64,000 nt of DNA from JAXMHB01 sp046346965. GTDB lineage: Bacteria > Pseudomonadota > Gammaproteobacteria > Xanthomonadales > SZUA-5. The position numbers were made by a program, and so were the translations under genes. Each line of letters starts with the position of its first letter. Positions within the stretch are counted from its first letter, which is position 1. This document shows, piece after piece, positions 25,117-33,382 of the stretch. The DNA lies in assembly GCA_046346965.1 (NCBI GenBank), contig JAXMHB010000001.1:248001-312000 (forward strand). Direction: 5' to 3'. The notes below the pieces were generated by a model. That model did no database searches. It was not told the origin of the DNA and worked only from the letters and a program-made list of their open reading frames with translations.

Positions 25117-25580
25117 TTCTCCACAGGCTTATCCACAGGCTACGGGCGGCGGCCTGCAACCCCAGTCGGGCTGCGGGCTTAGCCGCCAAAGCTCGGCGCG
25201 CCTGCAGATTGCGCCGCCAAGCGCTTGTTCTGCAGGGTTGCTCAGGGGATCACCGAGCGCATCTGTGCACAGGTGACTGCTTGCCGGCCGCACCAGCATC
25301 GGCCTTTGATCGTCGCCACCGTCCAAAGTCTAAGTAATTGATTGTTGGTCATTTCGCACAAGTGCTCAGGGAATCGCCAAGGCGACAGACGGCGCGTCCT
25401 GACGGGCTGCAGCGCCGCGGTCCAGGGGATATCCACACCCTTGTCCACAGCATCGGTGGACAAGCCGCCGGGCCGCGTTGACGAATCTTCGAGCAAGGCA
25501 TCGGCCAGCGCGTCCGCACGCGCCCAAGCGTAGTTGTCCCCAGCGCTATCCACAGCCTTGCCCACATTCGCTGTGGACAG
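25117..25580. other. Cluster of DnaA-box-like sites
   Basis: One perfect TTATCCACA (25129-25137) and four copies with a single mismatch: TTCTCCACA (25117-25125), ATATCCACA (25427-25435), TTGTCCACA (25441-25449) and CTATCCACA (25546-25554). Weaker matches occur at 25455-25463 (minus), 25558-25566 and 25572-25580 (minus). An unusually AT-rich run (25331-25352) lies between them. No coding sequence is recognisable in 25056-25689. A DnaA-titrating or regulatory cluster is inferred; no replication genes are adjacent. Confidence 0.5.
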
Positions 25581-25689
25581 CCGGCTGCGGCAGCCTCGGC
25601 GCCGCGCCGCCTGGGCCAACCAACCTCTGGCACATGCGCTTGACGCAAGCCTGACTACCCTGCGCGCTCCTACGCTGGCGAGACCCCTC

Positions 25690-27729
25690 ATGAAAAGAAC
25701 TGCCTTGTTGTCCTGTCTCTGGCTCGCGCTGCAGGCGCCCCTGAGCTACGCCGAGTCCGGCAAGGCGGTCTTGGGGGACTTCGGGATCGAGCTCTCGAAT
25801 CGGGATCTGTCGGTCAAGGCCGGCGACGATTTCGATCGCTACGCCAACGGCGTCTGGTTCGATGGCTACCAGCTGAAGGATTACGAGACCCGCTACGGCT
25901 CGTTCACCACGCTGAGCGACCAGGCCGAGATCGACGTGCGCGAGATCGTCGAGGCGATGGCGGCGCAGGATGCCGAGGCCGGCAGCGATGCGCAGAAGGT
26001 CCGCGATCTTTATCGCAGCTACATGAACACGCAGGCCCGCGATGCCGCCGGCATCGAGCCCCTGCGTCCGCTGCTCGATGAGATTGCCGCGATCGACTCG
26101 CAGGCCGCGCTGACCACGGCCTTCGGCCGCGCGGCGCTGCTTGGCACCAGCTCACCGCTGGGTGGCGGCATCGGCCTCGATCGCAAGAACCCGGATCGTT
26201 ATCTGCTCGGCATCGGCGTCGGTGGTCTGGGCCTGCCGGACAAGGAGTTTTATCTGGGCGAGGACGCGCGCTCGAAGGAAATCCGCGCCGCCTACGTCAA
26301 GCACATCGCGCGGATGCTCGCTTATGCCGATGTGGACAAAGCGGAGGAGCGCGCGCAGGCGATCCTCGCGCTGGAAACCCGGATTGCCAAACACCATTGG
26401 AACCGCGCGGACCTGCGCGATCGCGACAAGACCTACAACCTGACGGCCTTCGACGAGCTCGGCAAGCAGTATCCCGGCTATGACTGGGCGGCTCATCTGG
26501 CGGCCGCCGGGATCACGCCGCCGAAGCAAGTGAACGTGTCTACGCCCAGTGCGCTGGCGCCGATCATCCAGATCGTGCGCGACACGCCGATCGAGGTCTG
26601 GCGCGACTACCTGCGCTTCCACGCCATCGACAACAATGCCGAACTGCTCAGCAGCGAGCTGGATGCGGCCAGTTTCGACTTCAACGGCAAGGTGCTGTCG
26701 GGCCAGAAGGCGCAGCGCGATCTGTGGAAGCGCGCCGTGGGCATGGTGTCGGCACCGAGCGGCTTCGGCGACGTCATCGGCCGCGAGTACGTGGCGCGCC
26801 ATTTCTCGCCGGAAGCGAAGGCAGCGATGGAAGCGCTGGTGGAGAATCTGCGCAAGGCGCTGCGCCAGAACATCGAGAAGCTCGACTGGATGGGCGCCGA
26901 GACCAAGGAAGAGGCCTACAAGAAATTGGCCAGCTTCCGGCCCAAGGTCGGCTATCCGTCGAAATGGCGTGACTACAGCAAGGTCAACATCGTTGCCGAC
27001 GACCTGCTGGCCAATGTGCGCGCGCTGCGTCAGTTCTATCTGGACGACCAGGCCGCGCGCCTGGGCCGGGCGACCGACAAGGACGAGTGGTTCATCACGC
27101 CGCACACGGTCAATGCCTACTACAACGCCGGTTTCAACGAGATCGTGTTCCCGGCCGCGATCCTGCAGCCGCCGTTCTTCGATTTGAACGCCGATCCGGC
27201 GGTCAATTACGGCGCCATCGGCGCGGTGATCGGCCACGAGATGGGCCACGGCTTTGACGATCAGGGCTCCAAATCCGATCACGCCGGCATCCAGCGCAAT
27301 TGGTGGACCGATCCCGATCGCAAGCGCTTCGAGGAACGCACGCGTGCGCTGGCGGCCCAGTACGCCGCCTATTGCCCGCTGGAAGGGCACTGCGTCAACG
27401 GCCAGCTGACGCTGGGCGAGAACATCGGCGATCTCGGCGGTTTGTCGATGGCGTACACCGCTTATCAGCTGTCGCTGGACGGAAAAGCGGCGCCCGAGAT
27501 CGCCGGACTGAGCGGCGATCAGCGCTTCTTCCTGGCCTGGGCGCAGGTGTGGAAGGCCAAGTACCGTGACGAGGCTTTGATCAACATGTTGCGCGTCGAT
27601 CCGCACTCGCCGCCGCGCTACCGCATCAACGGGCCGCTGCGCAATCTGGACGAGTGGTATCGCGCCTTCGAGGTGAAGGAAGGCGATGCGCTGTATCTGC
27701 CGCCGGCGGAGCGCGTGCGCATCTGGTAA
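25690..27729 (+). CDS. M13-family zinc metallopeptidase (neprilysin/PepO-like), exported
   Basis: Endopeptidase predicted to act outside the cytoplasm. The 679-aa protein has a signal peptide (MKRTALLSCLWLALQAPLSYA), the N-terminal M13 domain starting near residue 40 (AGDDFDRYANGVWFD), the zinc motif HEMGH at 516-520 followed by GFDDQG, the third zinc ligand in GENIGDLGGLSMAY, and ends with ERVRIW, resembling the family C-terminus. The start at ATG 25690 was chosen for the signal peptide; the frame is open further upstream, through the DnaA-box region. Confidence 0.93.
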   Translation: MKRTALLSCLWLALQAPLSYAESGKAVLGDFGIELSNRDLSVKAGDDFDRYANGVWFDGYQLKDYETRYGSFTTLSDQAEIDVREIVEAMAAQDAEAGSDAQKVRDLYRSYMNTQARDAAGIEPLRPLLDEIAAIDSQAALTTAFGRAALLGTSSPLGGGIGLDRKNPDRYLLGIGVGGLGLPDKEFYLGEDARSKEIRAAYVKHIARMLAYADVDKAEERAQAILALETRIAKHHWNRADLRDRDKTYNLTAFDELGKQYPGYDWAAHLAAAGITPPKQVNVSTPSALAPIIQIVRDTPIEVWRDYLRFHAIDNNAELLSSELDAASFDFNGKVLSGQKAQRDLWKRAVGMVSAPSGFGDVIGREYVARHFSPEAKAAMEALVENLRKALRQNIEKLDWMGAETKEEAYKKLASFRPKVGYPSKWRDYSKVNIVADDLLANVRALRQFYLDDQAARLGRATDKDEWFITPHTVNAYYNAGFNEIVFPAAILQPPFFDLNADPAVNYGAIGAVIGHEMGHGFDDQGSKSDHAGIQRNWWTDPDRKRFEERTRALAAQYAAYCPLEGHCVNGQLTLGENIGDLGGLSMAYTAYQLSLDGKAAPEIAGLSGDQRFFLAWAQVWKAKYRDEALINMLRVDPHSPPRYRINGPLRNLDEWYRAFEVKEGDALYLPPAERVRIW

Positions 27730-27781
27730 GGCGACGGGCCCGGTGGTTGCAGCGGGCCCGCTGAGGTGCAGCATCCTGAGG

Positions 27782-27811
27782 CCTGGAAGCGCCGCTGACG
27801 GCGCTTCCAGG
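27782..27811. terminator. Hairpin between convergent genes
   Basis: Perfect 13-bp stem CCTGGAAGCGCCG / CGGCGCTTCCAGG with a 4-nt loop, in the 92-bp gap between the convergent peptidase and lipoprotein genes. It probably acts on both transcripts; no T-run is present. Confidence 0.7.
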
Positions 27812-27821
27812 CGCGGATGGA

Positions 27822-29504
27822 TCAGTTGCGGCGGATGGTCTCGACGACTTCGATGCCGCGGTCGGTGAACACCATGCGCACGTCCAGATCGCGGATGACC
27901 TTGCCCATCGAGGCGATCATTTCGCGACCGCGCTTGGCATCCTTGGCCATCTGCTCGTCGACGCCGTCCTGGCCGCTGGGGTCCGGCATGTTGTCGGCCA
28001 GCAACTGGAAGAAGGCGCCGGATACGCCGTAGCGCAGCACCGTGCCATCGGCCTGTTCGGCCACCGTGGCTGCGGAGCTCAGACGCGCGTCATCGATGTC
28101 GCTGGTGGCGAGCGCCAGACTCTTGGCGGTCATCACCGCCTTCAGCTCCAGCGGGAAAGGCGTCGGCGCCAGTTCCTGGGGCAGCGCAACAATATTGCCA
28201 TCGGCGGCCAGCGTCACGCCGGCCAGCGGCGGCATCGAGGCCTGTGCCATGCCCCAGAGCATGACCGGGGAGGGTGATCCCACCGAGACATAGGCCGACA
28301 GCGCGCTCGGCTGCTTGGTGTCGGGATCCAGCGTCATCGTATTCAGTGCGAGGTGCGCGGCGGTCACCGAACCGGCCATGGCCAGACCCGGGTTGGCCAG
28401 GTTCTGCTTCATCTCGGCGGCCGAGTTGTTCAGTTCCTTCAGCTCCTCGCAGGCAAAGGGCTTGGCCGCGATGGCATCGGCGACGCCGTTCAAGAAGCGC
28501 ACCGATTCCGGAATGTTGAAGGACATCGCAAAGCGGAACATGGCGCTGTCGTCCAGTGCGGCGCCCGGGATCGGCGCGGCCAGCGCCTGCATGGATTTGG
28601 CCAGCGCGGGCTCCATTTCCAAGGTGGCGCGGATGTCCATGTGCTGGGCGTCGAGCGCCTTGCTGCCGAACACCGCGCGCGGGAACTTCGCGGTGATGGC
28701 GTCGAGTTCGCCGGTGCAGTCGGCGCTCAGCTTGGGCACGTCGCCGCCAAAGGCCGTGATCACCTGATTGTCGGCCTCGTTGCGGCCAGTCAGGCGGCGC
28801 GCCAGCTCTTGCACGTGCACATAGCCGACCACATGGCCGCTGTAGCCGGCCTCGCCGTTCAGCGTCTGCAGGGCCTTGCTCGATGCCAGCGAATTGTCCG
28901 GCAGCGTCAAACCGAGCTGCGCCTGCAGGCGGGCGTCATCGGCCTTCAGCGGCGCCAGCGTGGCGACGAAAAACGGCCCGATCACGCCAAACAGGAAGGT
29001 AGCTTTCTCGTCCTTGAACTCCCACAGCGTGGCGTCGCCGATCTTGCGCGTGCCGAGCGACTTGCCGGCGCGCTTCTCGACGCTGGCGATCAGCGCCCGC
29101 AGCTTGGCTTCATCGGCAATTTCCATGCGGTAGACCGGCATCAGGCCATAGCCGTAGAAGGCGTAATGCCCGTCGACCTTGAGACCGGTTTCGGCAATGC
29201 CATCGGCGCTGACGAACTTGCCGAATTCCGGCAACGCGGCGCGCATCCAGACGCCGGCGTCGCCCTCGACCGCGGCCATCTGCGGATCCTTGGCCATGTC
29301 GGCGTAGATCTCGCCCAAGCCGGCGCCATACATGCTCATCCAGGCGCGCGTGACCTCGATCGGCGTGGCTTCCAGATTGGCAAAGACATAGGGCGTATCG
29401 GCCGGCACATAGGCCAGCGGATCGGTGGCGGTGTCCTTGCTGCAACCGGCCAATCCGGCCACCAACAGGGCGGCGTACAGGGTGTGACGAGATAAACGAG
29501 ACAT
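27822..29504 (-). CDS. Uncharacterised lipoprotein
   Basis: 560-aa protein of unknown function. The N-terminus MSRLSRHTLYAALLVAGLAGCSKD is a lipoprotein signal with lipobox LAGC, and the mature part begins DPLAYVPADTPYVFANLE. That opening resembles families of DUF3352-like extracellular proteins, but I cannot assign one firmly. No catalytic motif was seen; the rest alternates helical segments and beta-rich stretches. ATG 29504 has a GGAGCG ribosome-binding site; a TTG four codons upstream is less likely. Confidence 0.8.
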   Translation of the reverse strand: MSRLSRHTLYAALLVAGLAGCSKDTATDPLAYVPADTPYVFANLEATPIEVTRAWMSMYGAGLGEIYADMAKDPQMAAVEGDAGVWMRAALPEFGKFVSADGIAETGLKVDGHYAFYGYGLMPVYRMEIADEAKLRALIASVEKRAGKSLGTRKIGDATLWEFKDEKATFLFGVIGPFFVATLAPLKADDARLQAQLGLTLPDNSLASSKALQTLNGEAGYSGHVVGYVHVQELARRLTGRNEADNQVITAFGGDVPKLSADCTGELDAITAKFPRAVFGSKALDAQHMDIRATLEMEPALAKSMQALAAPIPGAALDDSAMFRFAMSFNIPESVRFLNGVADAIAAKPFACEELKELNNSAAEMKQNLANPGLAMAGSVTAAHLALNTMTLDPDTKQPSALSAYVSVGSPSPVMLWGMAQASMPPLAGVTLAADGNIVALPQELAPTPFPLELKAVMTAKSLALATSDIDDARLSSAATVAEQADGTVLRYGVSGAFFQLLADNMPDPSGQDGVDEQMAKDAKRGREMIASMGKVIRDLDVRMVFTDRGIEVVETIRRN

Positions 29505-29747
29505 GGGTCGCTCCAAACAGGGTAGTCAATGGTAACAGCGGACCCAGGGCATTCGGCGAAATGGCGGCGGCGCCCGCGGCGCCGGCATGGGTCGGATCGC
29601 GAGAACCACGCGAAAGCGCTGTTTCGCGGGCCACGCGGCAACTTCACATTTTTCCGCTTGCGGGCGGGTCTGGATTGTGGGCAGATTGGCGGCCGGGGAT
29701 GGAATCGACTCGGCTGTAACGGCTGCGCGCGGTCCGCGGGGATAGCG

Positions 29748-31679
29748 ATGGCTTGGATGCTGGAACTGACGGCGGTCATGCTGGCGGTGGCCCTGACGGT
29801 CAGCCTGATCGGTCGCCAGCGCGCGGCGGCCGCTACGCGTGCAGCCGGCGAGCGTTCGCAGCGCTATCGCCAGGCCTTCATGGACCTGCTGCGCGGCGAC
29901 TACACCGAACTCGACGACATGCTGTCGCGGCTGATGCGCTGCGTGCGCGAGACGCTGGCGGTGGAGCGCGTCAGTCTGTGGCTGTACGACGAGCAGCGAA
30001 CGGCGATCCTGCGGCGCGCGCTGGTGGTGCGCGATGCCAGCCGCCCGGTCGGCCCTTCGCGCTTGAGCGGGGCGGAATATCCGGACTATTTCGCGGCGCT
30101 CTCGCAGGCCTTCGTGATCGATGCCGGCGATGCGCGCAGCGACCCGCGCACCCGCGAGTTTGCGCACAACTATCTGAATCCGCTCAATATCGGCGCCATG
30201 CTCGATGTGCCCTTGCGCAAGTTCGGCGAGCACATTGGCTTGCTGTGCATCGAGCACGAGGGCGGTACGCGCGTCTGGTCGCGCGAGGATCAGGTGTTCG
30301 CCACGGCGGTGGCCGGCCAGCTGACCTGGTGTTTCGAGCACGCCGAGCTGCATCGTGCGCGCGAGGCGCTGCTCAATCGGACGCTGCACGATGCCGACAC
30401 CGGCCTGCCGAACCTGGTGCTGCTGCGCGATCGTTTGCATCACGCCCTCGAACGCGGCGGCGCGGTGGCGCTGCTGCTGATCCAGTTGCCGCGTTTCCGT
30501 CTGATCGTGGCCTCGCGCGGGCGCGCCTACGCCGACGCGCTGGTGCGGGTGGCGGCCGAGCGTTTGCGGCTGCTGGTGGGCGAGGGCCGCACCTTGGCGC
30601 GCACCGGTCGCGAGGAGTTCGCGCTGCTGCTCTGCGAGGCGACGCAGGCGCAGGCGGCCGACGGCTGGGCGCGGCGCGTACAGCATGCCTTCGATGACCC
30701 GCTGGTGCTGGCGGGCGAATCCTTCCGGGTGCCGCTGACCATCGGCTACAGCGTGCATCAGGGCGCGTCGGTCAGCGCCGACCTACTGATCAGCGAGGCC
30801 AGCGCGGCGATGCGGATCGCGCTGGTGGGCTCGGCCCGTGCTTTCGATCCGGAACTGCGCGTGCAGGCGCAGCGCCGCGTCGAACTGGAGCAGGCGCTGC
30901 GGGTGGCGGTGGAGCGTCAGGAGTTCGAAACCTGGCTGCAGCCGGTGGTCGATGTGGACAGTGCCAGCGTGGTCACGCTGGAGGCGCTGTTGCGCTGGCG
31001 CCATCCCACGCTCGGCGTGCTGGCGCCGGGCGATTTTTTGCAGGAGGCGATCGACAGCGGTCTGATCCTGCCGATTGGCCGTCAGGCCATCGCCCAGGCG
31101 ATTGCGGTGCTGGGCGAGGCGCGGCGCACGCTGGCCGATATCGATCTCCGTCTGGCAATCAATCTGGCCGGTCCGGAGCTGCTGGACGAGGACCTGCAGG
31201 CATTCTTGCTGGAGTGCGCCGACCGCCATCAGCTGCCGCTCGATCGATTGATTGTTGAGGTGACCGAGACCGCGCTGGTGACGCATCTGGACCGGGCGCA
31301 GCGCACCTTGGAGCATTTGCGCGCGGCCGGCGCGAGCATCTGCATGGACGATTTCGGCACCGGCTTCTCCTCGCTGGTGTGGCTCAAACGCTTTCCGATC
31401 ACGGCGATCAAGATCGACGGCGCTTTCGTGCGCGGCATGGGCTATGACCCGCGCGACGAAGCCATCGTCCAGGCGGTGTGCGATCTGGCCGGCAAACTGC
31501 AGCAGGAGGTGGTGGCCGAGGGCGTGGAAAATCAGGAACAGCTGGATCGCCTGCGCGCGATGGGCGTGCGCTACGTCCAGGGCTACTGGTTTGCCGAACC
31601 CTTTCCGGCCGCTGAGCTCAGCCGTGCGCGCTTGCAGCAGGCGCTGGTGGCCTTGGTGCCGCAGCCTCTGCCGTCCTGA
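29748..31679 (+). CDS. GAF-GGDEF-EAL protein, probable cyclic-di-GMP phosphodiesterase
   Basis: 643-aa signalling protein. One N-terminal membrane segment (residues 4-21), a GAF sensor domain (about 50-200), a degenerate GGDEF domain (about 215-370; the site reads GREEF at 287-291, so diguanylate cyclase activity is doubtful) and an EAL domain (about 385-635). The EAL site is intact: EALLRW at 412-417, NLAGPELL, EVTETA, MDDFGTGFSSL, KIDGAFV and AEGVEN. Net activity is therefore expected to be hydrolysis of c-di-GMP. The start at 29748 begins at the membrane segment; the frame remains open upstream without family similarity. Confidence 0.9.
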   Translation: MAWMLELTAVMLAVALTVSLIGRQRAAAATRAAGERSQRYRQAFMDLLRGDYTELDDMLSRLMRCVRETLAVERVSLWLYDEQRTAILRRALVVRDASRPVGPSRLSGAEYPDYFAALSQAFVIDAGDARSDPRTREFAHNYLNPLNIGAMLDVPLRKFGEHIGLLCIEHEGGTRVWSREDQVFATAVAGQLTWCFEHAELHRAREALLNRTLHDADTGLPNLVLLRDRLHHALERGGAVALLLIQLPRFRLIVASRGRAYADALVRVAAERLRLLVGEGRTLARTGREEFALLLCEATQAQAADGWARRVQHAFDDPLVLAGESFRVPLTIGYSVHQGASVSADLLISEASAAMRIALVGSARAFDPELRVQAQRRVELEQALRVAVERQEFETWLQPVVDVDSASVVTLEALLRWRHPTLGVLAPGDFLQEAIDSGLILPIGRQAIAQAIAVLGEARRTLADIDLRLAINLAGPELLDEDLQAFLLECADRHQLPLDRLIVEVTETALVTHLDRAQRTLEHLRAAGASICMDDFGTGFSSLVWLKRFPITAIKIDGAFVRGMGYDPRDEAIVQAVCDLAGKLQQEVVAEGVENQEQLDRLRAMGVRYVQGYWFAEPFPAAELSRARLQQALVALVPQPLPS

Positions 31680-31685
31680 GCGCGC

Positions 31686-32072
31686 TTACAGCCAGCGCCG
31701 CACCAGCAGGAACATGCCAGCGGCAGCGAGCAGCGAGCCGATCAGATTGGCCAGCACGTAGGCGATCGCGAGACGTTCCTGGCCGCGCATCCACAGGCTG
31801 AGCGCGTCCAGGCTGAACGAGGAGTAGGTGGTCAGTCCGCCGAGAAAGCCCACCAGCAGCAGCGCGTGCAGACTGGCGATGTCCTGCCGCGCGCTGGCCC
31901 AGGCAAAGAAGGCGCCAGCCAGCGCGCAGCCCAGCCAGTTGACAGTCAGCGTCGCCCACGGCGCCGCATAGCCCAAGCCGCGCACCACGCCCTGACCGAT
32001 CCAAAAGCGCGTCAGCGCGCCGCTGGCACCGCCGAGCGCCACCCACAGGCTGAGCCAGGGCGAGGCGTTCAT
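31686..32072 (-). CDS. crcB: Fluoride channel CrcB/Fluc
   Basis: Dual-topology fluoride exporter of the inner membrane. The 128-aa protein has four predicted helices with GGASGALTRFWIG, TLTVNWLGCALAGAFF and GFLGGLTTYSSFSLD, all family hallmarks including the conserved Asn and the TTYSSF track. The start overlaps the rarA stop as ATGA, so it is the last gene of a hybrid kinase-rarA-crcB run. No fluoride riboswitch was seen. Confidence 0.95.
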   Translation of the reverse strand: MNASPWLSLWVALGGASGALTRFWIGQGVVRGLGYAAPWATLTVNWLGCALAGAFFAWASARQDIASLHALLLVGFLGGLTTYSSFSLDALSLWMRGQERLAIAYVLANLIGSLLAAAGMFLLVRRWL

Positions 32073-33376
32073 CGTGGGCCGCCCAGTGCGTCCTGGCGGC
32101 GCGCGCGGATCCAGTCGAGCCGCTCCTTGATCTTGCTTTCCAGCCCGCGTTCGACCGGCTCATACAGCCGGATTTCGCCGAGCTCCTCGGGAAAGCCGCG
32201 CTGGCCAAAGGCGATGCCCTGATCGGCGTCGTGGTCGTACTGATAGCCGCGGCCGTAGCCCAGCCCTTTCATCAGCTTGGTGGGCGCATTGCGCAGCTCG
32301 ATCGGCACCGGCAGCGAGCCGCCGCTGCTGATCAGCGCGCGTGCCTGGTTGTAGGCGGCGTAGGCGGCGTTGCTCTTGGGCGCCACCGCCAGATACAGCA
32401 CCAGTTGCGCCAGCGCGACCTCGCCCTCCGGGCTGCCCAGGCGCTCATAGGCCTGCCAGGCATCCAGGGCCAGCGCCAGCGCGCGCGGATCGGCATTGCC
32501 GATGTCCTCGCTGGCAAAGCGCGTCAGCCGGCGCGCCAGATAGTGCGGATCGCAGCCGCCATCCAGCATGCGGCAGTACCAGTACAGCGCGGCGTCGGCG
32601 TTGGAACTGCGCAAGGTCTTGTGCAGCGCCGAAATCTGATCGTAGAAGGCCTCGCCGCCCTTGTCGAAGCGCCGTTGGGTCTCGCTGACGACTGCGCGCA
32701 ATTGCTCCAGCGTCAGCGTGGCGCCGGCATCGAGGCCGTCGGTGGCGATGTCGAGAAAAGTCAGGGCGCGGCGCACATCGCCGTCGGCGACCTCGGCGAG
32801 GCGTTCCAGCACGCCGGCTTCCACCTGCAAATGGCGAGCGCCCAAACCGCGTTCGCCATCGCTCAGCGCACGCGCCAGCGCCGCGACCAGCGCGGCGGGC
32901 TCCACCGGCTTCAGCACGTGCACGCGACAGCGCGACAGCAGCGCCGAATTGACCTCGAAGGAGGGGTTCTCGGTGGTTGCCCCGATCAGCGTCAGCGTGC
33001 CGTCCTCGACGTGCGGCAGAAAGGCATCCTGCTGCGCCTTGTTGAATCGATGCACCTCGTCGACGAACAGCACGGTGCGCTGTCCCTGCGCGCGGCTGGC
33101 TTTGGCATTGGCCACCGCTGCACGCACCTCGGCCACCCCGCCGAGCACGGCCGACATCGACAGCAACTGCGCCGATCCCGCCTGCGCGCACAGGCGCGCC
33201 AGCGTGGTTTTGCCGCAACCCGGCGGGCCCCACAGAATCATCGAATAGGGGCGGCCGGCGTCCAGCGCGCGCCGCAGCGGCTTGCCCGGTGCCAGCAGCT
33301 GTTCCTGACCGACGATCTCGTCGAGCGTGCGCGGCCGCATGCGTTCGGCCAGCGGAATGGAATCGGGATCGAGCAC
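32069..33376 (-). CDS. rarA: Replication-associated recombination protein A (AAA+ ATPase)
   Basis: RarA/MgsA clamp-loader-like ATPase that acts at stalled replication forks. The 435-aa protein begins LAERMRPRTLDEIVGQEQLL, with Walker A GPPGCGKTTLA, Walker B VLFVDEVHRFNKAQQD, sensor 1 GATTENPSFEVN and the C-terminal tetramerisation region (KLMKGLGYGRGYQYDHD). The start appears to be GTG 33376, six bases after the upstream kinase gene stop. Cytoplasmic. Confidence 0.96.
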   Translation of the reverse strand: MLDPDSIPLAERMRPRTLDEIVGQEQLLAPGKPLRRALDAGRPYSMILWGPPGCGKTTLARLCAQAGSAQLLSMSAVLGGVAEVRAAVANAKASRAQGQRTVLFVDEVHRFNKAQQDAFLPHVEDGTLTLIGATTENPSFEVNSALLSRCRVHVLKPVEPAALVAALARALSDGERGLGARHLQVEAGVLERLAEVADGDVRRALTFLDIATDGLDAGATLTLEQLRAVVSETQRRFDKGGEAFYDQISALHKTLRSSNADAALYWYCRMLDGGCDPHYLARRLTRFASEDIGNADPRALALALDAWQAYERLGSPEGEVALAQLVLYLAVAPKSNAAYAAYNQARALISSGGSLPVPIELRNAPTKLMKGLGYGRGYQYDHDADQGIAFGQRGFPEELGEIRLYEPVERGLESKIKERLDWIRARRQDALGGPR

Positions 33377-33382
33377 AGCCAG

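Noticed and set aside
24854..25276. Apparent GLGTRDS-repeat protein
   Set aside because: A 7-bp repeat reads as a 7-residue repeat in every frame and on both strands, so the open frame is automatic.
25117..25580. Chromosomal origin of replication
   Set aside because: DnaA-like boxes are present, but no dnaA/dnaN/rpmH neighbourhood and only one short AT-rich stretch was found; kept only as a box cluster.
26152..27774. 540-codon frame antisense to the M13 peptidase
   Set aside because: Shadow of a gene with intact HEMGH and family C-terminus.
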